A stretch of DNA of 64,000 nt from Roseiflexus castenholzii DSM 13941 (GTDB taxonomy: Bacteria; Chloroflexota; Chloroflexia; Chloroflexales; Roseiflexaceae). Positions 17,455 through 26,642 of the stretch are shown here, piece by piece (the stretch's first letter is position 1; each line of letters begins with the position of its first letter). Under the pieces are notes generated by a model that searched no databases, was not told the origin of the DNA, and saw only the letters and a list, made by a program, of their open reading frames with translations. The position numbers and the translations under genes are program-made. Location of the stretch: assembly GCF_000017805.1 (NCBI RefSeq), contig NC_009767.1:5314001-5378000 (forward strand), written 5' to 3'.

Positions 17455-18831
17455 ATGTCGCTATTGCAGCATCCGCTTCTCGAAACGCTGGCGCCGCTCT
17501 TCGATGCGCTTGCGCGGGCCGGCGGACGTCCGCTGCTCGTCGGTGGAGCGGTGCGCGATCTGCTGCTTGGGTTGCCGCCAACAGACATCGATGTGGAAGT
17601 CTATGGCATTGATGGACAGCACCTCGCTGCTGCACTTGCGCCGTTTGGCCGGGTCGATGCCGTTGGGCGCTCGTTCGGCGTGCTGAAATTGCGGCTCGAT
17701 GGGTACAACGTGGATGTGGCGCTGCCGGCGCGTTATCGTCCGGCTGCCGCCGGGGAGCCTGGCGCGTTAGCCGAGTATGATCCGTCTCTGACGCCGCGCG
17801 AGGCGCTGGCGCGCCGTGATTTTACGATCAATGCGCTGGCGCTGACGCCATCCGGCGATCTCGTCGATTATTTTGGCGGTCGCGCCGACCTCGAAGCGCG
17901 GCGGCTGTGCCACACATCCGAAGCGTTCGGCGACGATCCGCTACGTGTGTTGCGCGCGATGCAGTTTGCGGCACGCTTCAACATGCGCCTGGCGCCAGAC
18001 ACGGCTGCGCTCTGTCGCACCCTGCTTCCCGCATCCGCCGGTCTTCCGCTCGACCGTATCTGGCGTGAATGGCACAAATGGGCAACTCTTGGCGCCCATC
18101 CGTCTGCCGGACTGCGCGCCCTCGACGAATCGGGATGGCTGGCGCTCTACCCTGAACTTGCCGCATTACAGGGATGCCCGCAACATCCGCACTTTCATCC
18201 CGAAGGGGATGTGTGGCTGCATACACTCTACGTCTGCGACGCAGCAGTGCGTATTGCCGAACGCGATGCGCTGGATGCGCGCGACCGCGCGGTGCTGATC
18301 TTTGCGGCGCTGTGTCACGACCTGGGCAAGCCTCCTACAACCATAGTCGAGGAAGACGGCATTCCGCGCAGTCCTGGTCACGCAACCGCAGGTGTACCGT
18401 TGACCCGGGCGTTTCTTGCGCGTATCGGATCACCGCACTGGCTCGAACCTCTGGTGACGCCGCTAGTGCGTGAGCACCTGGCGCATCTCCATACTCCGCC
18501 GACACCGCGTGTGGTGCGTCGCCTGGCACATCGTCTCACGCCGGCAACCCTGGTGCAGTGGGAACGATTGGTCGAAGCCGACGCCTCCGGGCGGCCACCA
18601 CTCCCGCCAGAGCGACCGGCGGCAGCACATCTGGCGCTTGCCGAGGCGGAGGGCGCAGCCAAAAACCGCCCCGCGCCACTGGTGCGCGGGCGTGACCTGA
18701 TCGCCGCGGGGGTCGAGCCAGGTCCGCGCCTGGGAGCGCTGCTGCGGCGCGCCTACGAAGCGCAACTCGATGGCGCTTTCCGCACCGTGGAGGAGGGAAT
18801 AGCGTGGGTGTTGCACACGAACGAGCATTGA
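17455..18831 (+). CDS. cca: tRNA nucleotidyltransferase (CCA-adding enzyme) / poly(A) polymerase family
   Basis: The 458-residue class II nucleotidyltransferase has motif A VGGAVRDLLLGLPPTDIDVEVYG, where the two Asp of DID bind metal. The arginine-containing ARRDFTINALAL segment follows, then the RNA-binding region DPLRVLRAMQFAARFN. A C-terminal HD phosphohydrolase domain (WLHTLYVCDAA, ALCHDLGKP) is present as in E. coli CCA protein. It repairs or adds the tRNA 3' CCA end. AGAGG lies just before the ATG. The gene stands alone, 133 nt after the kinase. Confidence 0.88.
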   Translation: MSLLQHPLLETLAPLFDALARAGGRPLLVGGAVRDLLLGLPPTDIDVEVYGIDGQHLAAALAPFGRVDAVGRSFGVLKLRLDGYNVDVALPARYRPAAAGEPGALAEYDPSLTPREALARRDFTINALALTPSGDLVDYFGGRADLEARRLCHTSEAFGDDPLRVLRAMQFAARFNMRLAPDTAALCRTLLPASAGLPLDRIWREWHKWATLGAHPSAGLRALDESGWLALYPELAALQGCPQHPHFHPEGDVWLHTLYVCDAAVRIAERDALDARDRAVLIFAALCHDLGKPPTTIVEEDGIPRSPGHATAGVPLTRAFLARIGSPHWLEPLVTPLVREHLAHLHTPPTPRVVRRLAHRLTPATLVQWERLVEADASGRPPLPPERPAAAHLALAEAEGAAKNRPAPLVRGRDLIAAGVEPGPRLGALLRRAYEAQLDGAFRTVEEGIAWVLHTNEH

Positions 18832-18922
18832 CCCAACGCTAACGTTTCTCTGACACACTTCTAACACAAACGCGCTAATATACATAACGAAACACATGGA
18901 AGTCACAAGGAGGTGAGGACCA

Positions 18923-19372
18923 ATGACTACTGCGTTGACCCGTTTCGAGCCATTCGCTGAGGCACTGCGACTGTCGGATGCCGTCGAGCAACTGCTGAAC
19001 GAAAGCTGGGTGATGCCACGCAGCCTCTTCGGCGGTTGGGCTGGAACGTCGCGCATTCCATTGGACCTCTACGAAACCGATGAGGCGTACATGGTAACGG
19101 CGCTCATGCCGGGCGTTCCAAGCGACAAAGTGGACATCCAGCTCGAACAGAACATGCTCACCATCCGTGGTGAGGTGCATGTCGAGCAGCCGAAGGATGC
19201 GCACTATCTCATCCAGGAGCGCACCAGCGGCAAGATCGAGCGCTGCATCCGCCTGCCGGCAACGGTGGACGCTGAGAAAATCTCGGCGGAACTCAAGGAT
19301 GGGGTGCTGACGATCCGGCTGCCGAAAGTCGAGCATGCCCGACCGCATCGCATCACCATCCAGACGGCATGA
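18923..19372 (+). CDS. Small heat-shock protein (Hsp20/alpha-crystallin)
   Basis: The 149-residue holdase chaperone has an alpha-crystallin domain from RIPLDLYETDEAYMV to GVLTIRLPK, and a C-terminal I-x-I tail (RITIQ) for oligomer assembly. It binds unfolding proteins in the cytoplasm without ATP. A full-strength ribosome-binding site, AAGGAGGTGA, lies 4 nt before the ATG, which suggests high expression on demand. No CIRCE element was found upstream. Confidence 0.95.
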   Translation: MTTALTRFEPFAEALRLSDAVEQLLNESWVMPRSLFGGWAGTSRIPLDLYETDEAYMVTALMPGVPSDKVDIQLEQNMLTIRGEVHVEQPKDAHYLIQERTSGKIERCIRLPATVDAEKISAELKDGVLTIRLPKVEHARPHRITIQTA

Positions 19373-19481
19373 TTGTCGGCTGCCGACGCACGCCTGTCCA
19401 CAGCCCTGACGCGCGGGATATGTGAAGGACCTGCGAGCCGGGACAGGCTCAGACGGGCTACGGATGGGCGTTCGACCCACG

Positions 19482-19517
19482 AACGCCGGGCAGTTTGAGA
19501 CATCCCTGCCCGGCGTT
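19482..19517. terminator. Perfect 12-bp inverted repeat between hsp20 and htpX
   Basis: Arms AACGCCGGGCAG and CTGCCCGGCGTT enclose a 12-nt loop. The stem is strong but is not followed by a T-run, so it may be a Rho-dependent or structural pause site or an RNA-stability element after hsp20. Confidence 0.5.
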
Positions 19518-19562
19518 GTTGTGCATAGAGAGGGCGCAGGGAGATTTGGAGAGAGGTTAAGC

Positions 19563-20453
19563 ATGACAAGACTGACCAATACACTGAAGACTACGGCTCT
19601 GCTGGGGGCGCTGACGGTGCTGCTCGTCCTGGCGGGACAGTGGTTCGGCGGCACGCAGGGCATGATCATTGCATTCGTTCTCGCCGTCTTGATGAATGGC
19701 GGCGCCTACTGGTTCTCGGATAAACTGGCGTTGAGCATGGCCGGCGCGCGCGCAATCAGCCGGTACGAAGCGCCGCGTCTCTACCAGATGGTCGCACACC
19801 TGGCGCAGCGCGCGAACCTGCCGATGCCGCGCGTCTATCTGATCGACTCGGAGGCGCCAAATGCGTTTGCCACCGGTCGCGACCCGCAGCACGGTGCGGT
19901 TGCCGTCACGACCGGACTGCTCCAACTGCTGAATGACGACGAGGTTGCAGCAGTTATCGCCCACGAATTGGGGCACATCAAAAACCGCGATACGCTCATC
20001 AGCACGATTGCGGCGACGTTCGCCGGCGCAGTCGCCATCCTGGCGGATATGGCGCAGTGGGCATTGCTCCTCGGCGGCTTTGGACGCCACGAGGACGACG
20101 GCGAGGAGAGCGGTCTGGCAGGTCTGGTGAGCGGGTTGCTGCTCATTCTGGTGGCGCCGATTGCTGCGACGCTGATCCAGTTGGCGATTTCGCGCACCCG
20201 CGAATTCGAGGCGGACGCCGCCGGCGCGACGATCAGCGGATCGCCGTTGGCGCTGGCGTCGGCGCTGCGCAAGATCGAAGCATGGAAGCAGCGTCTGCCG
20301 CTTGCGACCAATCCGGCGATGGCAAACCTGTACATTATCAATCCGCTCGATGGTGGCACTCTTGTGAAACTGTTCAGCACCCATCCGCCAACCACAGAGC
20401 GTATTGCGCGGCTGGAGCGGATGGCAATCCGGCAGCATGCGCTGGTCTGGTAA
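19563..20453 (+). CDS. htpX: M48 family membrane metalloprotease HtpX
   Basis: The 296-residue protein has two N-terminal transmembrane helices (about residues 13-30 and 36-55). The zinc motif AHELGHIKNRD lies near residue 134, with a third ligand Glu in SRTREFEADAAGA. Further hydrophobic segments occur between them. It degrades damaged or misfolded membrane proteins and has its active site in the cytoplasm. The ATG at 19563 follows GGAGAGAGG; the longer open frame upstream overlaps the inverted repeat and is unlikely to be coding. Placement after hsp20 suggests a stress-response neighbourhood. Confidence 0.92.
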   Translation: MTRLTNTLKTTALLGALTVLLVLAGQWFGGTQGMIIAFVLAVLMNGGAYWFSDKLALSMAGARAISRYEAPRLYQMVAHLAQRANLPMPRVYLIDSEAPNAFATGRDPQHGAVAVTTGLLQLLNDDEVAAVIAHELGHIKNRDTLISTIAATFAGAVAILADMAQWALLLGGFGRHEDDGEESGLAGLVSGLLLILVAPIAATLIQLAISRTREFEADAAGATISGSPLALASALRKIEAWKQRLPLATNPAMANLYIINPLDGGTLVKLFSTHPPTTERIARLERMAIRQHALVW

Positions 20454-20460
20454 AACCATC

Positions 20461-20489
20461 TTGCGATCTTGTGGGAAATCGTGTATCAT
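20461..20489 (+). promoter_or_regulatory. Promoter of thiamin operon
   Basis: TTGCGA at 20461-20466 and TATCAT at 20484-20489 are 17 nt apart. Transcription would start near 20496, about 46 nt before the TPP aptamer. Confidence 0.5.
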
Positions 20490-20541
20490 AATTTTTAACT
20501 ACCGGTTGACAATTAAACACCAATGCGCCGCGCTGCGGCGC

Positions 20542-20637
20542 CACTGGGGGAGCCGGATGAGTCCGGCTGAGAGTGCGACCCTACCGATGTCGCAGACCCT
20601 TTGAACCTGACCTGGGTCATACCAGCGTAGGGAAGTG
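20542..20637 (+). ncRNA. TPP riboswitch (THI element)
   Basis: All conserved THI-box segments are present in order. P1 closes as CACT with AGTG. The pyrimidine-sensor helix carries GGCTGAGAGTG, then the pyrophosphate-sensor helix CCTTTGAACCTGACCTGGG, then ATACCAGCGTAGGGAAG. Thiamin pyrophosphate binding would stabilise P1 and allow the downstream terminator to form, shutting off the thiamin salvage genes. Confidence 0.96.
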
Positions 20638-20649
20638 TCCAGACAATGT

Positions 20650-20688
20650 CTGCCGCTGATCCACGTTGGTGGGGTCAGCGGCAGTTTT
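20650..20688 (+). terminator. Riboswitch expression-platform terminator
   Basis: Arms CTGCCGCTGA and TCAGCGGCAG form a perfect 10-bp stem followed by TTTT, lying between the aptamer and the thiE ribosome-binding site. This indicates transcription-level control of the operon by TPP. Confidence 0.85.
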
Positions 20689-20716
20689 GATTCTGGCGCT
20701 CCAGGAGGTAACAGCC

Positions 20717-21403
20717 ATGGCATGGTCCACATTAGTCGATCCGTCCCCATCGGTTCTGACCAACCCGATCCCGTTTCCGTCCGGCAGAGGCATTGTGTAT
20801 GTTATTACCGACCGACGCGCCGCAGGTGAACGTTCACTGATCGACATTGTGCATGCGGCGTTGCGTGGCGGCGCGAATGCCATTCAACTGCGCGACAAGG
20901 ATGTGCCCGCACGCGCCATGATCGCCCTGGGCGAGGCGCTGCTGCCGCTGACTCGCGCGGCTGGCGTTCCCCTGATCGTCAACGACCGCGTCGATGTGGC
21001 GCTGGCGCTGGACGCCGATGGTGTTCACGTCGGTCAGGACGATATTCCGGCGGATATGGTGCGACGGATCATCGGTCCAGCACGCATTCTGGGAGTATCG
21101 GTCGCAACAGTGGAACAGGCGCAGCAAGCAGCGCGTGATGGCGCAACGTATGTCAGCGTCGGCGATCTCTTTGGCACGCCGAGCAAACCGGATGCCGGAC
21201 CGCCGATCGGTCTCACGCCGCTGACAGAGATCGCGCGCGCGGTCGATCTGCCGGTGCTGGGAATTGGCGGGATAACTGTCGCAAATGCAGCATCGGTTGT
21301 GCGAGCAGGCGCCGTAGGAGTGGCAGTGATTTCGGCGGTCATTGGCGCGCCGGACCCGGAAGCGGCGACGCGAGCGTTGTGCGATGTGGCAGCGCAAAGG
21401 TAG
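20717..21403 (+). CDS. thiE: Thiamin-phosphate synthase
   Basis: The 228-residue TIM-barrel enzyme joins HMP-PP and thiazole phosphate to thiamin phosphate. Family motifs are YVITDRRAAGER, GGANAIQLRDKD, LIVNDRVDVALALDADGVHVGQDD and VLGIGGITVANAASV. The ATG at 20717 follows AGGAGGT by 7 nt, which sets the start. It is the first gene under the TPP riboswitch. Confidence 0.95.
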   Translation: MAWSTLVDPSPSVLTNPIPFPSGRGIVYVITDRRAAGERSLIDIVHAALRGGANAIQLRDKDVPARAMIALGEALLPLTRAAGVPLIVNDRVDVALALDADGVHVGQDDIPADMVRRIIGPARILGVSVATVEQAQQAARDGATYVSVGDLFGTPSKPDAGPPIGLTPLTEIARAVDLPVLGIGGITVANAASVVRAGAVGVAVISAVIGAPDPEAATRALCDVAAQR

Positions 21404-21475
21404 GGGCGCTCTCTGGAGACACCGGTCGGGGCGCCCCCGATGCACGGAACGCAACACGACAAGAGGAGGCGAACG

Positions 21476-22288
21476 ATGGACACGATCAATCAACGGATTG
21501 GTGAGATGCTCGCCCGTGTACGCGCAACCCGACCATTGATTCACCACATTACCAATCTGGTCGTCATGAACGACACCGCAAATGTCACATTGCATGTGGG
21601 CGGGTTGCCAGTGATGGCGCACGATGTGGAGGAAGTCGCCGAGATGGTGACGCACGCAGGCGCACTGGTGTTGAACGTCGGCACCCTCTCGCCCGATTGG
21701 GTCGAGTCGATGCTAGTTGCCGGGCGACAGGCGAATGAACTCGACATTCCGATTGTGCTCGATCCGGTCGGCGCGGGCGCGACGCAACTCCGCACGATGA
21801 CCAACCTCAAGTTGCTGCGCTCGCTCCACATCGGGGTGGTGCGTGGCAACGGCGGCGAGATCGGCGCGTTGAGCGGCGCAGGCGGCGAGATGCGCGGCGT
21901 CGAGAGCATCGCTGCGCCGGAAAATCCGTTGACGGCTGCGCGCACCCTGGCTCAGACGTACCGCACCGTTGTGGCGCTTACCGGCGCGCGCGACATTATC
22001 ACGGACGGCGAACGGGGTTTCATTGTCAGCAACGGTCACATCTGGCTGACAACGCTGACCGGCACGGGCTGTATGGCAACGACGATGGTCGCTGCATTCG
22101 CTGCGGTCGAGCGCGATTATCTGCTGGCGGCGGCGGGTGGGTTGGCGATGTTCGGATTGGCGGCGGAACTTGCTGCCGAAAAGGCCCATGGTCCCGCCAG
22201 TTTCAAGACGGCGCTGTTCGACCAGATCTACAACCTGACGCCAGAACAGGTGGCGGCAGGCGCGCGGATCGCAGAACTGGAATGGTGA
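21476..22288 (+). CDS. thiM: Hydroxyethylthiazole kinase
   Basis: The 270-residue ribokinase-like enzyme phosphorylates the salvaged thiazole alcohol. It has IHHITNLVVMNDTANV at the substrate site, PIVLDPVGAGATQLR, GNGGEIGALSG, and the catalytic TGTGCMATTM near residue 200. The GAGGAGG before the ATG at 21476 fixes the start. It is co-transcribed with thiE, and its substrate is presumably delivered by the ThiW-ECF transporter encoded next. Confidence 0.94.
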   Translation: MDTINQRIGEMLARVRATRPLIHHITNLVVMNDTANVTLHVGGLPVMAHDVEEVAEMVTHAGALVLNVGTLSPDWVESMLVAGRQANELDIPIVLDPVGAGATQLRTMTNLKLLRSLHIGVVRGNGGEIGALSGAGGEMRGVESIAAPENPLTAARTLAQTYRTVVALTGARDIITDGERGFIVSNGHIWLTTLTGTGCMATTMVAAFAAVERDYLLAAAGGLAMFGLAAELAAEKAHGPASFKTALFDQIYNLTPEQVAAGARIAELEW

Positions 22289-22384
22289 AGGTCGAACAAG
22301 GAGGCGAGAAACGCGAAACAAGTGGTATGGGGTCAGGGAAAAGGCGCTTCTCAGTTTTGGGTTCCCGCTTCATTCTCATCCCTA

Positions 22385-22511
22385 ATACCTATGACGATTG
22401 ACGATGCCGCATGCTGGTCATTCCGAGCGCAGCGCGGAATCGGCGCGGATCGCGCACGACCCCTCGCGCGGCTCGGGGTGACCATGCCGGATGGTCACAG
22501 GTCATTGGTAT
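22385..22511. mobile_element. MITE-like element, copy 3, inside thiamin operon
   Basis: The 127-bp element has left end ATACCTATGAC and right end the complement of ATACCAATGAC. Its interior shows GACGATTGACGATGCCGCATG and GGGGTGACCATGCC, as in copies 2 and 4. It lies between thiM and thiW, 26 nt before thiW, without disrupting either gene. Confidence 0.72.
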
Positions 22512-22537
22512 AACCCCCAAAAACAAGGAGAGACCCT

Positions 22538-23062
22538 ATGGCTGCAACAACCTCAATCGTTCGCAGTCAGACGCGGCGACTGGCGTATGCCATCGTGCTG
22601 ACGGCGCTGGCAGTGGCATTGTCGCCAATCAGCATCCCGGTCGGAATCGCAAAAGTATTCCCTGTGCAACACATGGTCAATGTACTCGCCGGAGCGCTCA
22701 TCGGTCCCTGGTGGGGACTGGCAGTGGCGCTGGTTACTTCGATTGTGCGCAATGCACTCGGTCTGGGCACGCCGCTGGCATTCCCCGGCAGCATCTTTGG
22801 CGTGTTGCTCGCCGGGTTGATCTATCGCGCCACACGAAACATCCCGTTGACGGTCGCGGGTGAAGTGATCGGCACCGGTATTATCGGCGCACTGATCGGC
22901 GCACTGGTTGTGGCGCCGTATGTTATGAACCGACCTATGGGCGCAACGGCGCTGATTATCCCATTTGCGCTCTCATCGCTAGTCGGCGCAGTGCTGGGCG
23001 CGCTCGGCTTGCTTGCGCTACGACGAACCGGTTACCTGGAACGTCCTGACACGAGGCAATGA
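22538..23062 (+). CDS. thiW: ECF transporter substrate-binding (S) component ThiW
   Basis: The 174-residue integral membrane protein has about five to six hydrophobic segments. It begins LAYAIVLTALAVALSPISIPVG and includes the VFPVQHMVNVLAGALIGPWWG segment typical of ThiW. It is predicted to bind thiazole (hydroxyethylthiazole) and dock onto the EcfA-EcfT module encoded next. AAGGAGAG lies 6-7 nt before the ATG. The stop overlaps the ecfA ATG (ATGA at 23059). Confidence 0.88.
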   Translation: MAATTSIVRSQTRRLAYAIVLTALAVALSPISIPVGIAKVFPVQHMVNVLAGALIGPWWGLAVALVTSIVRNALGLGTPLAFPGSIFGVLLAGLIYRATRNIPLTVAGEVIGTGIIGALIGALVVAPYVMNRPMGATALIIPFALSSLVGAVLGALGLLALRRTGYLERPDTRQ

Positions 23063-24639
23063 GACCATTGGTTGTCTGCGATGAGGCGACCTATCGGTAT
23101 CGAGACGGAACGCTCGCCCTGGATCGTGTGTCGCTTGCCATCGAAACGGGAGAGTTCGTGGTGCTGGCAGGCGCGAGCGGGTCGGGCAAATCCACCCTCT
23201 GTCGCCTGCTCAACGGTCTCATTCCGCACCTCCACGGCGGCGATCTGACCGGGCGCGTCCTGATTGCGGGGCAGGATGTTCGCTCGACGCCACCCTATGC
23301 TCTGAGCCGCAGTGTGGGGCTGGCGTTGCAGAACCCCGAAGCGCAGAGCCTGGCAACAACTGTTGCCCGCGATCTGGCGCTCGGTCCTGCATGCCACGGG
23401 CTTGACCGCGCGACGATTGCTGCGCGCGTCCGCGAGGTTGCTGCGCTATTAAGGATTGAACCGCTCCTTGATCGCCAACCGGTCACACTGTCGGGAGGGG
23501 AATTGCAGCGGGTAGCCATTGCCGGAGTGCTGGCGCTCCATCCACAGGTGCTGGCGCTCGATGAGCCGTTTGCGTTTCTCGACGCCGCCGGCGCTATGCG
23601 GTTGCGCGAGACATTGCGCATGCTCCATGAACGGGGGGTCGCCATTATCGTTGCCGAACACCGTCTGGCAGACGTAGCAGACCTGGCGACGCGCCTGATC
23701 GTCCTTCACGAAGGTCGGATCGTGGCAGATGGCGCGCCGCGAACGGTGCTGGCAGGCGATGTGTCACAGTGGGGAGTAGAAGCGCCACCATGGGCGCGCC
23801 TGGCGCATGTTGCCGGGATAGATGCGATGTCGCCGACGCTTGATGGAGCGCTTGATCTGGCGTCGCCGAACGGCAGTGCGCTCCATTCGTCACCGCACAA
23901 TGCACCGGTTACACCGCCAGCGCTTAACTGGGATGACGTATCATTTGCGCGCAACGACAGGATAGTGCTGCATCAGGCGTACCTGTCGGCAGCGGCGGGG
24001 GAAATTGTTGGGGTGCTGGGCGCGAATGGCGCGGGTAAAACGACGCTGCTCAAGCTGGGCAACGGGTTGCTTCGGCCACAACGCGGAACGGTGCGTGTTC
24101 AGGGACAGGCAATCGGGCAACGTCCGCTCTGGGAGGTCGCGCGCAGTGTCGGTCTGGTGGGACAACAGCCGGGACATATGCTGTTTGCGCCGACGGTGCA
24201 GGACGAACTGGAGGCGGGACCACGGGCGCTCCGGCGAGTTGATCGCGCCTGGATCGGCCACGTGATCGAGCAGTGCCGTCTGGAACCGTTGCTCCACCGT
24301 TCGCCACATCATTTGAGCGCGGGCGAACAGCGGCGCGTGGCAATCGGGGCTGTGCTGGCGTCGCAACCATCCGCGCTGCTCCTCGACGAGCCGACATCCG
24401 GGCAGGATGCGCTCAACCGAAAGGCTTTGCAAAAGATCATTGGCGACATCGCCCGCGATGGAATGGCGGTCGTTATCGCCACTCACGACACTGAATGGGC
24501 ATATGCGCTCTGCACCCGCTGGGCAGTGCTGGATGCCGGCAGGATCATTGCGAGCGGCGCGCCATCGGCAATATGCGCGCAACCGGCAATCGTCGCGCAG
24601 GCGCGCCTTCGCCTCCCAATGGCAGAGGCGATCCGGTAG
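23059..24639 (+). CDS. ECF transporter ATPase, fused two-domain EcfAA'
   Basis: The 526-residue fusion contains two complete ABC ATPase domains. Domain 1 (1-240) has Walker A GASGSGKST, signature LSGGELQRVAIAG and Walker B VLALDEPFAFLD. Domain 2 (285-520) has GANGAGKTT, LSAGEQRRVAIG and LLLDEPTSGQD. The two NBDs power uptake by the ThiW S-component with EcfT. Fusion of EcfA and EcfA' into one chain is common in such dedicated cassettes. It is translationally coupled to thiW. The repeat array begins 78 nt after its stop and separates it from ecfT. Confidence 0.92.
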   Translation: MRPLVVCDEATYRYRDGTLALDRVSLAIETGEFVVLAGASGSGKSTLCRLLNGLIPHLHGGDLTGRVLIAGQDVRSTPPYALSRSVGLALQNPEAQSLATTVARDLALGPACHGLDRATIAARVREVAALLRIEPLLDRQPVTLSGGELQRVAIAGVLALHPQVLALDEPFAFLDAAGAMRLRETLRMLHERGVAIIVAEHRLADVADLATRLIVLHEGRIVADGAPRTVLAGDVSQWGVEAPPWARLAHVAGIDAMSPTLDGALDLASPNGSALHSSPHNAPVTPPALNWDDVSFARNDRIVLHQAYLSAAAGEIVGVLGANGAGKTTLLKLGNGLLRPQRGTVRVQGQAIGQRPLWEVARSVGLVGQQPGHMLFAPTVQDELEAGPRALRRVDRAWIGHVIEQCRLEPLLHRSPHHLSAGEQRRVAIGAVLASQPSALLLDEPTSGQDALNRKALQKIIGDIARDGMAVVIATHDTEWAYALCTRWAVLDAGRIIASGAPSAICAQPAIVAQARLRLPMAEAIR

Positions 24640-24717
24640 CGAAGAGCGAGTCACATGGAGGGCTGTATAAAATAATCCGCTCATATGCCTGCTCGCCTGG
24701 CGATTGATGAAGAGCAA

Positions 24718-26530
24718 GGAAACCGTTCGGCATTGCCGGAACGCTGCGGGCTGAAGCCCTGGCTGAGCTCATGCCAGCCCCTTCGGGGCTTCCCCGTCCT
24801 GAGCGAGGACTTGAGCCCGCAGCCCAAAGGTGCGCAAGGAAACCGTTCGGCATTGCCGGAACGCTGCGGGCTGAAGCCCTGGCTGAGCTCATGCCAGCCC
24901 CTTCGGGGCTTCCCCGTCTTGAGCGAGGACTTGAGCCCGCAGCCCAAAGGTGCGCAAGGAAACCGTTCGGCATTGCCGGGACGCTGCGGGCTGAAGCCCT
25001 GGCTGAGCTCATGCAAGCCCCTTCGGGGCTTCCCCGTCCTGAGCGAGGACGTGAGCCCGCAGCCCAAAAGTGCGCGATGTTGCCGCACAGGTCTCCGCGG
25101 CATTGCCGGGACGCTGCGGGCTGAAGCCCTGGCTGAGCTGCGCACATAACGCGGCAATTGCAGCGAGGCGCCAAATTGCCGGAACGCTGCGGGCTGAAGC
25201 CCTGGCTGAGCTCATGCAAGCCCCTTCGGGGCTTCCCCGTCCTGAGCGAGGACTTGAGCCCGCAGCCCAAAGGTGCGCAAGGAAACCGTTCGGCATTGCC
25301 GGAACGCTGCGGGCTGAAGCCCTGGCTGAGCTGCGCACATAACGCGGCAATTGCAGCGAGGCGCCAAATTGCCGGAACGCTGCGGGCTGAAGCCCTGGCT
25401 GAGCTCATGCAAGCCCCTTCGGGGCTTCCCCGTCCTGAGCGAGGACTTGAGCCCGCAGCCCAAAGGTGCGCAAGGAAACCGTTCGGCATTGCCGGAACGC
25501 TGCGGGCTGAAGCCCTGGCTGAGCTGCGCACATAACGCGGCAATTGCAGCGAGGCGCCAAATTGCCGGAACGCTGCGGGCTGAAGCCCTGGCTGAGCTCA
25601 TGCAAGCCCCTTCGGGGCTTCCCCGTCCTGAGCGAGGACTTGAGCCCGCAGCCCAAAGGTGCGCAAGGAAACCGTTCGGCATTGCCGGAACGCTGCGGGC
25701 TGAAGCCCTGGCTGAGCTGCGCACATAACGCGGCAATTGCAGCGAGGCGCCAAATTGCCGGAACGCTGCGGGCTGAAGCCCTGGCTGAGCTCATGCAAGC
25801 CCCTTCGGGGCTTCCCCGTCCTGAGCGAGGACTTGAGCCCGCAGCCCAAAGGTGCGCAAGGAAACCGTTCGGCATTGCCGGAACGCTGCGGGCTGAAGCC
25901 CTGGCTGAGCTCATGCCAGCCCCTTCGGGGCTTCCCCGTCTTGAGCGAGGACTTGAGCCCGCAGCCCAAAGGTGCGCAAGGAAACCGTTCGGCATTGCCG
26001 GAACGCTGCGGGCTGAAGCCCTGGCTGAGCTCATGCAAGCCCCTTCGGGGCTTCCCCGTCTTGAGCGAGGACTTGAGCCCGCAGCCCAAAGGTGCGCAAG
26101 GAAACCGTTCGGCATTGCCGGAACGCTGCGGGCTGAAGCCCTGGCTGAGCTCATGCAAGCCCCTTCGGGGCTTCCCCGTCCTGAGCGAGGACTTGAGCCC
26201 GCAGCCCAAAGGTGCGCAAGGAAACCGTTCGGCATTGCCGGAACGCTGCGGGCTGAAGCCCTGGCTGAGCTCATGCCAGCCCCTTCGGGGCTTCCCCGTC
26301 TTGAGCGAGGACTTGAGCCCGCAGCCCAAAGGTGCGCAAGGAAACCGTTCGGCATTGCCGGAACGCTGCGGGCTGAAGCCCTGGCTGAGCTGCGCACATA
26401 ACGCGGCAATTGCAGCGAGGCGCCAAATTGCCGGAACGCTGCCGGCTGAAGCCCTGGCTGAGCTCATGCAAGCCCCTTCAGGGCTTCCCCGTCCTGAGCG
26501 AGGACTTGAGCCCGCAGCCCAAAGGTGCGC
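24718..26530. repeat. Tandem array of hairpin-rich repeats (120-bp and 73-bp units)
   Basis: Twelve copies of a core unit recur, at 120-bp period where units are contiguous (24718-25077 and 25860-26340) and at 193-bp period where a second 73-bp unit is inserted. The 73-bp unit starts at ACATAACGCGGCAATTGCAG and occurs five times. Each core unit folds: outer arms GCTGCGGGCT and AGCCCGCAGC enclose hairpins AGCCCCTTCGGGGCT and GTCCTGAGCGAGGAC. Units are almost identical, with only a few variants (CAAG/CCAG, TCCTG/TCTTG). Long open frames here follow the repeat and encode no recognisable protein. The array splits the ECF transporter operon between ecfA and ecfT. Confidence 0.92.
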
Positions 26531-26642
26531 GACGTTGCAGCACAGGTCTACCGGGTTGATTTCTTTACACAAGCCACAGACTACTGAATGATACCAGAAT
26601 CAATGACTCAAAGACCACGAGAGCGACGCCTTTGCCCGGGTT

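Noticed and set aside
19482..19517. Strict intrinsic terminator after hsp20
   Set aside because: The stem is perfect but no T-run follows, so I list it only as a terminator-like hairpin.
24718..26530. CRISPR array
   Set aside because: No unique spacers: the whole unit, including any would-be spacer, is repeated; unit length (120 bp) and absence of cas genes also speak against it.
24685..26591. Many long overlapping open frames on both strands with repeated CGLKPWLSS-type peptides
   Set aside because: They follow the 120-bp and 73-bp DNA repeats, shift with the array and resemble no protein; they are products of the repeat, not genes.
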